Of a DNA stretch of 37,729 bases, positions 6,039 through 13,478 are shown one piece after another. Source of the stretch: an uncultured Collinsella sp. (GTDB taxonomy: Bacteria > Actinomycetota > Coriobacteriia > Coriobacteriales > Coriobacteriaceae); assembly GCA_902493915.1 (NCBI GenBank), contig CABUQY010000005.1:1-37729 (forward strand). The letters run 5' to 3'. Position 1 is the stretch's first letter, and each line of letters begins with the position of its first letter. The translations under genes and the position numbers were made by a program. The notes below the pieces were generated by a model. It worked only from the letters and a program-made list of their open reading frames with translations. It was not told the DNA's origin and did no database searches.

Positions 6039-8630
6039 CTACTTATCGGCAGCGGTCTTTTTGGTAGTCGACTTCTTGGCCGTCGTCTTTTTGGCGGTCG
6101 TCTTCTTGGCGGCAGTGGCTTTCTTAGCCGTCGTCTTCTTGGCCGCGCTCGCCTTAGTCGTGGTCTTGCGGCCGCGGACGGGCTTCTTCTCCTTGGTCGG
6201 ACAGTCCATGTTCACGCAGATGCGCCACGGGCCGCGCGCCGTGTTGACCACCACGATGGGGGCGCCGCACTCGGGGCAGGTCTCACCCGTCGCCTCGAGC
6301 TTACCGCGCGCCGGCAGCGGATAGCTCACGCCGCAATCGTCATAGTTGGTGCAGCGGATAAAACGCTTGCCGCTCTTCTCGCTCTTGTGCGCGATCAGGT
6401 CGCCATGGCGTCCGGCCTCGGCACACACCTTGCACTCGCCCACCTTAAGGTCGGGCTCGTAGTTGGTGGGGCATGTGGGGTTCACGCAAATCTCGAAGGC
6501 CTTCTGGCGGAACGGCTGACACTTAATGCGCGGCGCACCGCACTCGGGACACACGGCGGCCTCGCCCTCGAGCGGGCTCACCTTGACGCCGCTCGGCACC
6601 GGATAGGTCACGTCGCAGTCGGGCCAGCCCATGCAGCCAATGAAGCTGCCACGGGTCTTGGCGCTCGTCTTCATAACCAGGTCCTTGCCGCACTTGGGGC
6701 AGGCGCCCACGCGCGCATCGGCCGTGACGGCGTCGCTGATGGCGTCGCCCAGCTCCTGCGTATGCTTGAGCAGCTCGTCGAGCACGCCAGCCAGCAGCGC
6801 GCGCGAGTGCGTCACGACATGCTCTTCGGTATCCTCGCCGCGCTCCACACGGGTCATGTCGCCATCGAGCTCGCTGGTCATATCGGGGCTCGTGATGCGC
6901 GGGGCAAACTGCGTCAGTGCGTCGATGATGGCGATGCCCAGCTGGCTCGGCTCCACGGGATCGTTTTTGAGATAGCGCACGGCGTACAGGCGCTCGATGA
7001 TGCTCGCGCGCGTGGACTTGGTGCCCAGGCCGCGCTTTTCCATCTCCTGCACGAGCTTGCCCTGGCTGTAGCGCGCGGGCGGCTCGGTCTGCTTGGCCTC
7101 GAGCTTAATGTCGAACACGTCGACCGTATCGCCCTGCTCCAGCGGCGGCATCTGCTCGTCGCGCTTGAGTCCGTACGGGTACGCCTCGCGGAAACCCGTG
7201 GTCACGAGCACATCGCCCGAAGCCACGAACGGCTCACCGTTCACGTCGAGCTCGAGCTTAGTGTTTTCGATGGTCGCGGGACCCATAAGCGTCGCTAGGA
7301 AGCGGCGGGCGATGAGGTCGTAGAGCTTGCGCTGGCCGCCGTCGAGCGTGGACGGATCGCCCTCGCCCGTGGGATAGATAGGCGGGTGGTCGGTGGTCTC
7401 GACCTTGCCGCGCGTGGGCTTCATGGGGCCGGCGAGGACCTTTTTGCACACGGGCGCCAGCGCCGGGTTGATCTTTGCAAGGTCACTCACCACAGCGCCC
7501 AGATCAAGCGTCGCGGGGTATACGGTATTGTCGACACGCGGGTAGCTGATGAGGCCCGCCATGTAGAGGGACTCGGCGATGCGCATGGTACGCGCAGGCG
7601 AGATACCCTCGGCTGCGGCGGCAGCCTGCAGCGAGGTGGTCGCAAACGGCGTGGGCGGCTGCTGCTTGCGCGAGCGCTTGGTCACCGCGGCGACGGTTGC
7701 CGTCTTGGCACCGTCAACGTGACCGTACGCCGTCTCAGCAGCATCCTTGTCGGTAAAGCGCGCCGTCTTGTGCGCGATCTTAAAGCGATCGTCCTCGGCA
7801 GCGCCTTGCGCGGCGCCCATGCCGCGAATCTGCCAATAGTCCTCGGGCACAAACGCCATGCGCTCGCGTTCGCGCTCGACCACCAGGGCAAGCGTCGGCG
7901 TCTGCACGCGGCCGGCGGAACGCACGTTGCCAAAGCCGCCAAACTTGGCGAGCGTCAGGTAGCGCGTGAGCACCGCACCCCAAATGAGGTCGATGTGCTG
8001 ACGGCTCTCGCCGGCGTCGGCCAGGTTCTGGTCGAGCGAGACAAGGTTATCGAAGGCCTGCGTGATCTCGGCCTTGGTAAACGAAGAATACTGGGCGCGG
8101 GCGACCGGCAAGTCGGGCGCCACCTCGCGCACCTTGTTGAGGGCGTCCGAACCGATCAGCTCGCCCTCGCGATCGAAGTCCGTGGCAATGATGACGCTGT
8201 CGGACTTTTTGGCGAGGTTCTTAAGCGAGCGAATGAGCTCTTTCTCAGCCGGCAACTTAATGACGGGCGCCCAGGTGAGGTAAGGCAGACTCTCGAGCTT
8301 CCAGCCCTTAATGGAGATGCCATCGGCAAGGAACGGCTTACGCTTGGTGTCGTAAGGCGGACGCGCCAGGCCATCGGGCATGTCGGCCGGCAGTATCTCG
8401 CCGTCCTCGGTGACCGAATACCAGCCCAGCTTTTTATCGAACAGCACGCTGTCGCAAAAATCAGGCGCAAGGATGTGACCGGCAAGGCCGATCGTCACGC
8501 ACTCCTCGCCCTTCCACTCAAAGCGGTAGATGGCGGTGTTGTACACCTTGTCCTTTTTGGGCTTACCCGTGGACAGACGCTCGGCGATCTGACGCGCGGC
8601 GTCGTTTTTCTCGGCGATGATGAGCTTCAA
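6039..8630 (-). CDS. DNA topoisomerase I (type IA), archaeal-like, with four zinc ribbons and a histone H1-like tail
   Basis: This 863-residue type IA topoisomerase relaxes negatively supercoiled DNA through a 5'-phosphotyrosine. The Toprim domain holds the opening EK (residues 7-8) and ATDFDREGE (149-157). The catalytic Tyr is Y363 in GLISYPRVDNTVYP; bacterial TopA usually reads YMRTDS here, while YPRTDNTVYP is typical of archaeal topoisomerase I. Four C4 zinc ribbons fill residues 644-810. The last 50 residues are an AKKTT-type Lys/Ala/Thr repeat like those of actinobacterial TopA tails. The start is a TTG at 8630 with AGGAG 6 bases upstream. It follows hypB by 54 bases. Whether the genome also has a conventional topA cannot be seen, so no symbol is given. 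Confidence 0.9.
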   Translation of the reverse strand: MKLIIAEKNDAARQIAERLSTGKPKKDKVYNTAIYRFEWKGEECVTIGLAGHILAPDFCDSVLFDKKLGWYSVTEDGEILPADMPDGLARPPYDTKRKPFLADGISIKGWKLESLPYLTWAPVIKLPAEKELIRSLKNLAKKSDSVIIATDFDREGELIGSDALNKVREVAPDLPVARAQYSSFTKAEITQAFDNLVSLDQNLADAGESRQHIDLIWGAVLTRYLTLAKFGGFGNVRSAGRVQTPTLALVVERERERMAFVPEDYWQIRGMGAAQGAAEDDRFKIAHKTARFTDKDAAETAYGHVDGAKTATVAAVTKRSRKQQPPTPFATTSLQAAAAAEGISPARTMRIAESLYMAGLISYPRVDNTVYPATLDLGAVVSDLAKINPALAPVCKKVLAGPMKPTRGKVETTDHPPIYPTGEGDPSTLDGGQRKLYDLIARRFLATLMGPATIENTKLELDVNGEPFVASGDVLVTTGFREAYPYGLKRDEQMPPLEQGDTVDVFDIKLEAKQTEPPARYSQGKLVQEMEKRGLGTKSTRASIIERLYAVRYLKNDPVEPSQLGIAIIDALTQFAPRITSPDMTSELDGDMTRVERGEDTEEHVVTHSRALLAGVLDELLKHTQELGDAISDAVTADARVGACPKCGKDLVMKTSAKTRGSFIGCMGWPDCDVTYPVPSGVKVSPLEGEAAVCPECGAPRIKCQPFRQKAFEICVNPTCPTNYEPDLKVGECKVCAEAGRHGDLIAHKSEKSGKRFIRCTNYDDCGVSYPLPARGKLEATGETCPECGAPIVVVNTARGPWRICVNMDCPTKEKKPVRGRKTTTKASAAKKTTAKKATAAKKTTAKKTTAKKSTTKKTAADK

Positions 8631-8684
8631 AAGAGGCTCCTATCTCGTATCTCTGCGGCTACGCCCGCCCGTATGGCGGCCGAC

Positions 8685-9368
8685 TTACGCCCTTGCTTGC
8701 TCAATCTGCCCGATGAGCCAATCGCACCAGGCATCCATGCCCTCGCCCTTGCGCGCGCTCACGGCAAACCGCGGCGCCTGCGGATTGAGGTCATCGAGTG
8801 TCTTAGTATACCTATCCATGTCAAAATCGAAAGCCGGAGCCACGTCGACCTTGTTGAGCAGCTGCGCGCCGGCGTGTTGGAAGATGCCCGGGTACTTGAT
8901 GGGCTTGTCGTCGCCCTCGGGCACCGAGAGAATCATGATGGACAGGTTCTCGCCCAGGTCAAAGTCGACCGGGCAGACCAGGTTGCCCACATTTTCGATA
9001 AAGATGACGTCGATGTTTTCCAGACCCACAGCCTGGTCGAACGCGTCGACGGCCTCCATGATCATGTTGCCCTCGAGGTGGCACAGGCCCCCCGTGTTGA
9101 TCTGGATGGCAGGCATGCCGGCTTCCTTCATGGTGATGGCGTCGACGTCCGAGGCGATGTCGCCCTCGATGACGGCGCAGCGCAGGCCCGCCTTGTCACG
9201 CAGGCGCTCGTTGGTGCCCAGGATCGTGGTGGTCTTGCCCGAGCCAGGGCTCGACAAGACGTTGATCACATAGGTGCCTGCCTCATTAAATCGCTGACGC
9301 AGCTGATCTGCCAGGCGCTCATTGCGCGACAGAATCGGCGACGCGATATCAATCGTTTTCTCGGCCAT
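8685..9368 (-). CDS. hypB: Hydrogenase/urease nickel incorporation GTPase HypB
   Basis: This 227-residue SIMIBI-class GTPase works with HypA to deliver nickel to the large subunit of [NiFe] hydrogenases. It shows the P-loop SSPGSGKTT (about residues 39-47), EGDIASDVDA, the GLCHLE metal-binding switch, and NKVD for guanine recognition. The N-terminus lacks both the CxxCGC high-affinity nickel site and the His-rich stretch seen in some HypB proteins, so it is the minimal form. The ATG at 9368 has GGAG at spacing 8. It follows hypA by 54 bases, and this gap contains a palindromic repeat. No hydrogenase structural gene is in the window. Confidence 0.93.
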   Translation of the reverse strand: MAEKTIDIASPILSRNERLADQLRQRFNEAGTYVINVLSSPGSGKTTTILGTNERLRDKAGLRCAVIEGDIASDVDAITMKEAGMPAIQINTGGLCHLEGNMIMEAVDAFDQAVGLENIDVIFIENVGNLVCPVDFDLGENLSIMILSVPEGDDKPIKYPGIFQHAGAQLLNKVDVAPAFDFDMDRYTKTLDDLNPQAPRFAVSARKGEGMDAWCDWLIGQIEQARA

Positions 9369-9389
9369 ACTCGGCGCTCCTTACTTCTA

Positions 9390-9414
9390 CCATTTATACC
9401 CCGTCCCCAAATGG
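9390..9414. repeat. Palindromic repeat, GTCCC-core family, in the hypA-hypB gap
   Basis: CCATTT and AAATGG arms enclose ATACCCCGTCCCC. The arrangement, a short variable stem around a core ending GTCCCC, matches the other members at 13396 and 16164. It lies inside a likely operon. Confidence 0.55.
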
Positions 9415-9422
9415 CTGGCGGG

Positions 9423-9779
9423 CTAATCGTCGGGGGTTTCGATTTCGATACTTGCGATGTCGAGCTCGCGGCCGTGCAGTAGGCGCACGTTGGCACCACC
9501 ACACTGGGGGCAACGGCAATGGAAGCGGTCGTGCTCAAAGACCTCGCCGCAGTCCAGGCACTCGCTTTGTGGATGGACCTCCTCCACGGCAAGCTCGCAG
9601 CCTTGCGTGAGCGGATCCTCGTCGCGAAACGTCTCCCACGCAAAGTCGAGCGCCTCGCGCACAACTTCGGTCATATCCCCGATATGCAGCGTTACCAAAA
9701 CGGCGCGCGAGGCCCCCGCCCCACGCGCCGCGCGAATCACTGTATCGAGTATGCCGTTGACAATGCCAACCTCGTGCAT
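9423..9779 (-). CDS. hypA: Hydrogenase maturation nickel chaperone HypA
   Basis: This 118-residue protein has the invariant N-terminal MHE that binds nickel (MHEVGIV) and a zinc domain with two paired cysteines (CLDC near residue 74 and CPQC near residue 91). Length is the family norm of 113-120. HypA passes nickel from HypB into [NiFe] hydrogenase, or urease in some species. The ATG at 9779 is preceded by GAGGAG at spacing 9 that overlaps the end of tatC, only 6 bases upstream, so it is almost certainly co-transcribed with tatAC and hypB. Confidence 0.93.
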   Translation of the reverse strand: MHEVGIVNGILDTVIRAARGAGASRAVLVTLHIGDMTEVVREALDFAWETFRDEDPLTQGCELAVEEVHPQSECLDCGEVFEHDRFHCRCPQCGGANVRLLHGRELDIASIEIETPDD

Positions 9780-9785
9780 ACCGAT

Positions 9786-10577
9786 TTACTCCTCGTCGTC
9801 CTCATCGTCCGAGAACAGGTCCAGACGACTCACAAACAAGCCCTCCTTGCCCTCGCGCGCGGTAATGACCACTCGGGCGATGGCAAGCGAAATCTCGTAG
9901 AGCGAGAGCAGGGCGCCGTACATGAGGCCCAGGGTGACGGGCGATCCGTCGGGCGTGATCACAGCCGAACCCACGAGCAGGCCTACGTACACGTAGCGCC
10001 AGGCGCTGCGGAAGGCCGCGTAGGAAACGATGTGGAAGACGGACAGGTAGAAGATGATGAGCGGCAGCTCAAACGCCACACCAAAGCCGATCATAAAGAG
10101 CAGCTCCATGTTGACGTAGTTCTCCAGGTCGGGCAGCGCCGTAGCGACGGCCGAGGTCTCGCCGATGAGCCACTCAAAGCCCGCCGGGATGATGATGAAG
10201 TAGCAGAAGATGGCACCCAGGAAGAACAGCACCGTCGAGGCGAGCACCGTGGGCACGACCCACTTGCGCTCGTTGGGGCGAAGCGCCGGCAGGAAAAACG
10301 CCAGAATCTGCCAGATGATCATGGGCGTGCACATGACGACGGCCATCTTGATGGCCAGCGAGAAGCGCAGGCCAAAGCCGCCGAGCGTGGTGGTGATGTA
10401 GAACTTACCGTCCGGCACAAAGGAGCGGATGGGGTCTTCCAAGATGTCGAGCACCACGGGCGTGGCGAAATACAGCACGATGGCGGCGGCAAACACCGAC
10501 ACGACCACGATGGTCAGGCGGCGACGGAGCTCTCCCAGGTGATCGAAGAGCGGCATGCGCGCAGGTCCGATAGGCAT
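9786..10577 (-). CDS. tatC: Twin-arginine translocase subunit TatC
   Basis: This 263-residue multi-spanning protein recognises twin-arginine signal peptides and exports folded proteins. It shows the family N-terminus (PLFDHLGELRRRL), about six hydrophobic helices, the conserved FALR-like region (FFLPALRPNERKW), the GFGVAFELPL motif and the VITPD motif (SAVITPDGSPVT). The C-terminus is acidic (SDDEDDEE). The ATG at 10577 overlaps the tatA stop in a TAATG junction and has GGAGG at spacing 9, so the start at residue 1 is preferred over the internal Met at residue 8. It is coupled to tatA upstream and hypA downstream. Confidence 0.95.
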   Translation of the reverse strand: MPIGPARMPLFDHLGELRRRLTIVVVSVFAAAIVLYFATPVVLDILEDPIRSFVPDGKFYITTTLGGFGLRFSLAIKMAVVMCTPMIIWQILAFFLPALRPNERKWVVPTVLASTVLFFLGAIFCYFIIIPAGFEWLIGETSAVATALPDLENYVNMELLFMIGFGVAFELPLIIFYLSVFHIVSYAAFRSAWRYVYVGLLVGSAVITPDGSPVTLGLMYGALLSLYEISLAIARVVITAREGKEGLFVSRLDLFSDDEDDEE

Positions 10578-11164
10578 TACTCATCGCCTCCCTTCGGGGC
10601 GTCGGCGGCAGCGGCGTCGTCCTCGGCCTCGAGCTCGCGGGCGAGCTGGTCGACGACGGCCTTGCGCTTGCGGGGACGACGGGCATAGAGGTCGGCCGTC
10701 GTGGGCTCTGCCGGCTCGGGCTCGGGCTCCGGCTCTGCAGCAGGCTCGGACTCGACGGCGGCATCGGCAGACCCGGCGTCGGCACCCTCGGCTTCAGTCT
10801 CCTTGGCAGCATCCTCGCCCTCAGCAGCGCCCTCGCTCGCGGCCTTCTCGGCAGCAAGACGGGCGCGACGCTCGGCAAAGGTCTCCTTCTTGGCGGGCGC
10901 TGCCGTCTCGGCGGCATCCTCGTCCGCATCGGAATCGTCGTCGGTCGCAGCAGCCTTCTTGGGCTTGACCGGGGCCGAAGCGGCCTCGCTCACCGGATCG
11001 ATAATCTCGGACTGAACAACGGCCGTCATCTTTTCCTGCGTCTCGCGGAACTGACGGATGGCACGGCCGATCGTGCGGCCCATCTGCGGGAGCTTATCCG
11101 GGCCAAACAGCAAAAAGCCGAAGACCACGATGATCGCGAGCTCACCCTCTCCAATACCAAACAC
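10577..11164 (-). CDS. Sec-independent translocase TatA/TatB-like subunit with a long acidic tail
   Basis: The protein opens with one membrane helix and the family hinge (FGIGEGELAIIVVFGFLLFGPDKLPQMGR), then an amphipathic helix (TIGRAIRQFRETQEKM), as in TatA and TatB. The rest, about 135 residues, is Ala/Glu-rich and likely disordered, much longer than a typical TatA (70-100 residues), ending with a mixed charged segment. The start is a GTG at 11164 with GGAGG 5 bases upstream; upstream in-frame codons lack a site. No second TatA/TatB gene is visible, so this may be a single dual-function TatA as in some Gram-positive bacteria. It leads the tatA-tatC-hypA-hypB operon. Confidence 0.9.
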   Translation of the reverse strand: MFGIGEGELAIIVVFGFLLFGPDKLPQMGRTIGRAIRQFRETQEKMTAVVQSEIIDPVSEAASAPVKPKKAAATDDDSDADEDAAETAAPAKKETFAERRARLAAEKAASEGAAEGEDAAKETEAEGADAGSADAAVESEPAAEPEPEPEPAEPTTADLYARRPRKRKAVVDQLARELEAEDDAAAADAPKGGDE

Positions 11165-11245
11165 ACATACCTCCAAGGCTCGATGTGAGTCGAGCCCGCA
11201 CCGCGCCATTCGGCCGGAACTCGTCTATTCATTCGGTCAAGTATA

Positions 11246-11273
11246 GCGCCCGGACGCCAAAACGTCCGAGCGC
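11246..11273 (-). terminator. GC-rich hairpin between the STAS gene and tatA
   Basis: GCGCTCGGACG and CGTCCGGGCGC pair over 11 bp with one G-U wobble and a TTTTGG loop on the minus strand. The following sequence TATACTTG is only weakly U-rich and also resembles a -10 element for tatA. It is either a weak terminator of the upstream unit or part of the tatA promoter region. Confidence 0.4.
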
Positions 11274-11317
11274 ATCACAAACATATGCCAAACGGCACGC
11301 CCTTTTGGGGGCAAAGA

Positions 11318-11632
11318 TTATGCAGCGGTGATCGAAATCTCCTGGTCGACGCCCAGCAGCTGAACCACGCGCATCACCTGGGGCTGCACATTAGTGCAGC
11401 TAAAGCGCTTACCGTGGTCGACCGCGTGGTGCGCGGCGCCCACGAGCACGCCAATGCCCGTCGAATCGATGTAGCTCACCTGGGCAAAATCGAGCTCAAC
11501 GGCCTCAGTGGGCTGCTCGAGCGCCAGGTCGATAGCATTGCGCAGGCTATCGGCGTTAGAGATATCGATCTCGCCGGTTACCTTAATGGTGTAGATCTCC
11601 GGCGTGGGGTTGATGGAAATACCCAAATCCAT
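11318..11632 (-). CDS. STAS-domain protein, anti-sigma factor antagonist-like
   Basis: This 104-residue protein is a stand-alone STAS domain like SpoIIAA/RsbV. The conserved loop YIDSTGIGVLVGA contains the Ser or Thr that an anti-sigma kinase would phosphorylate, and the N-terminal KVTGEIDISNADSL is typical. In the known systems the unphosphorylated form binds the kinase and frees a sigma factor. No anti-sigma kinase, sigma factor or phosphatase lies in the window, so the partner is unknown. The ATG at 11632 has AAAGGAG at spacing 7. It follows the aminotransferase by 51 bases and may share its transcript. Confidence 0.88.
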   Translation of the reverse strand: MDLGISINPTPEIYTIKVTGEIDISNADSLRNAIDLALEQPTEAVELDFAQVSYIDSTGIGVLVGAAHHAVDHGKRFSCTNVQPQVMRVVQLLGVDQEISITAA

Positions 11633-11683
11633 GTATACGCTCCTTTACGTATCGAAAGTGCGGATAGTACGGGAAGCCGCGCG

Positions 11684-12988
11684 TTAGGCGCGCTCGGCAC
11701 GCGCAAGCTCGGCAGCGACAAGCTTGACGGCCAGCACCAGCACATCGAGCGCGGCCTCCAGGTCCTCGACCGTGGGATAGCTCGGCGCGATGCGGATGTT
11801 GGTGTCGCGCGGGTCCTTGCCATAAGGCCAGGTGGCACCAGCCGGCGTGAGCTTGACGCCCAGGTCGGCGCAGAGCGCGGCGACCTTCTGGGCTGAACCC
11901 TCGGGACCATCGAAGCTTACAAAGTAGCCGCCGCGGGGGTGCGTCCAGGTGGCGCAGCCCGTCTCGCCCAGGCCCTCGGTGAGCTTGCGCTCAACGGCCT
12001 CAAAGCGCGGGCGCAGAAACTCGGCATGCTTTTTCATGTGCTCCTTGACCGCCTCGATGGTGGGAAGGAAACGCACGTGACGCAGCTGGTTGAGCTTGTC
12101 GGCGCTGATGAGGCCGGCCTTCAGGCGCTTGGAGAACTCGGCGATGACCGCGGGGCTCGCACCGATAAAGCCGATACCGGCGCCCGGGAAGGTGATCTTG
12201 GACGTCGAGGCAAATGCCACCACGCGGTCCTCGGTGCCCGCCGCGCGAGCGAGGTCAAAGATGTTTGCGAGCTCGTCGGTCTCGTCGTACAGGTCGTGCA
12301 CGCAGTAGGCGTTGTCCCAGAAGATGCGGAAATCGGGTGCGGCCGTGGGCATCTCAACCAGGCGGCGCACAGTGTCCTCGCTAAAGGTGATGCCCGTGGG
12401 GTTGGAATACTTGGGCACGCACCAGATGCCCTTGATGGAATCGTCGGCGGCGACGAGGCGCTCGACCTCGTCCATGTCGGGGCCGTTGTCGGTCATCGCG
12501 ACGGGGACGTTCTCGATACCCAGATCGGCGGTGATGCCAAAGTGGCGGTCGTAGCCGGGAACAGGGCACAGGAACTTGACCTTCTTGCCGTCGTGGGCAG
12601 CCTCGTAGGCATCCCAGGGCTCGCTGCCGCACGAGCCGCAGCGCCAGAACATACCGGCGATGTCGTGCTCGATCAGCAGGCTCGACGAACCCAGCACGAG
12701 CGTCTGCTCGGCGGGGCAGCCCAGGAACTCCCCCGCCAGCTTGCGTGCCGAGGGAATGCCCTCAAAGCAGCCGTAGTTGGAACAGTCGACGTTGCCGTCG
12801 TGCAGGTCGGCATCGGCATTGAGGATATCGAGCATGGGGCGCGAGATGTCCACCTGGGAGGGCGACGGCTTGCCGCGGGCCATGTCGAGCGCCAGGCCCT
12901 TGGCCTTGACCTCGGCGACCTCGGCTTTGAGCGCCTCGATGGCGGCATCGAGTTCGGTGGTTTCCATCTTCTGGTAGATCGTCTGCAT
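11684..12988 (-). CDS. Aspartate aminotransferase, type Ic (AspT-like)
   Basis: This 434-residue PLP enzyme belongs to the divergent fold-type I group represented by Corynebacterium AspT, marked by the N-terminal ARGKPSPSQVD motif that classical AspC proteins lack. Other features are YGCFEGIPSAR, VPKYSNPTG (the Asn that contacts PLP), DNAYCVHDLY (Asp and Tyr of the cofactor site) and STSKITFPGAGIGF, where Lys forms the Schiff base. The likely reaction is interconversion of aspartate and oxaloacetate with 2-oxoglutarate. The substrate is inferred from the family. The ATG at 12988 has AAAGGT at spacing 7. It is divergent from the small gene at 13138 and upstream of the STAS gene. Confidence 0.85.
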   Translation of the reverse strand: MQTIYQKMETTELDAAIEALKAEVAEVKAKGLALDMARGKPSPSQVDISRPMLDILNADADLHDGNVDCSNYGCFEGIPSARKLAGEFLGCPAEQTLVLGSSSLLIEHDIAGMFWRCGSCGSEPWDAYEAAHDGKKVKFLCPVPGYDRHFGITADLGIENVPVAMTDNGPDMDEVERLVAADDSIKGIWCVPKYSNPTGITFSEDTVRRLVEMPTAAPDFRIFWDNAYCVHDLYDETDELANIFDLARAAGTEDRVVAFASTSKITFPGAGIGFIGASPAVIAEFSKRLKAGLISADKLNQLRHVRFLPTIEAVKEHMKKHAEFLRPRFEAVERKLTEGLGETGCATWTHPRGGYFVSFDGPEGSAQKVAALCADLGVKLTPAGATWPYGKDPRDTNIRIAPSYPTVEDLEAALDVLVLAVKLVAAELARAERA

Positions 12989-13137
12989 GGGTGCGACCTT
13001 TCACGAAGCGGTACGTTGCAATTCTTCTAAGTATAGACCGCCACCGTCACAACGTTATGAAGCCGTGATAGATTAAGTCCATCGCAATAAATTACGAATC
13101 GCCGCGCATGCCGGCGTGAAGCGCCCAAGGAGGCACT

Positions 13138-13392
13138 ATGGAGTACGGATCGTTCCAGGCCGAGGAATTCGGCGACCTGCAGCGCCTGGTCGACGGACTG
13201 TTTTACGACCGCCACACCATCGACCGCCTGGATCTCATCGTGCAGGCCGAGATCTTGGACCTCGCGCCCGATCTCATGGAAATCGTCAACCTGCTACCGC
13301 CCGGCTATTACGACCGCCAGTCACTTTGCGACCAGCTCAACTCCGCCTTGGCCGCCCACGGCTGGGGCGCCATCTACGGAACGGTGGAATAA
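13138..13392 (+). CDS. Small conserved-looking acidic protein, function unknown
   Basis: An 84-residue frame starts at an ATG preceded by AAGGAGG at spacing 5, one of the best ribosome-binding sites in the window, and ends just before a repeat and a terminator, so it is very likely a real gene. The protein is acidic, with no Cys pair, signal or membrane segment. It has an alpha-helical look with Leu- and Asp-rich stretches (IDRLDLIVQAEILDLAPDLMEIVNLLPPGYYDR), and a short C-terminal aromatic end (HGWGAIYGTVE). The LPPGYYDRQSL piece could mark a small-domain family, but I do not recognise it. Confidence 0.75.
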   Translation: MEYGSFQAEEFGDLQRLVDGLFYDRHTIDRLDLIVQAEILDLAPDLMEIVNLLPPGYYDRQSLCDQLNSALAAHGWGAIYGTVE

Positions 13393-13395
13393 ACC

Positions 13396-13424
13396 TAGTC
13401 ATTTAAGAACGTCCCCAATGACTA
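13396..13424. repeat. Palindromic repeat, GTCCC-core family, after the small gene
   Basis: TAGTCATT and AATGACTA form a perfect 8-bp stem around TAAGAACGTCCCC. The core matches the 4795 and 5913 copies, but the stem sequence is completely different. Confidence 0.75.
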
Positions 13425-13461
13425 AAACGCCGCTTGTAATGATGTTCACAGGCGGCGTTTT
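13424..13461. terminator. Bidirectional intrinsic terminator
   Basis: AAAACGCCGC and GCGGCGTTTT form a 10-bp stem with an 18-nt loop between the convergent small gene and nhaA. The stem itself supplies A-run and T-run, so it can end both transcripts. Confidence 0.85.
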
Positions 13462-13478
13462 CAAACTTGTATGAGCTT

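Noticed and set aside
7386..9482. Long plus-strand open frame of about 700 codons
   Set aside because: It lies antisense to the topoisomerase and hypB genes and its translation is Arg/Leu/Gly/Val-rich with no domain. It arises from GC-rich third-position bias of the true genes.
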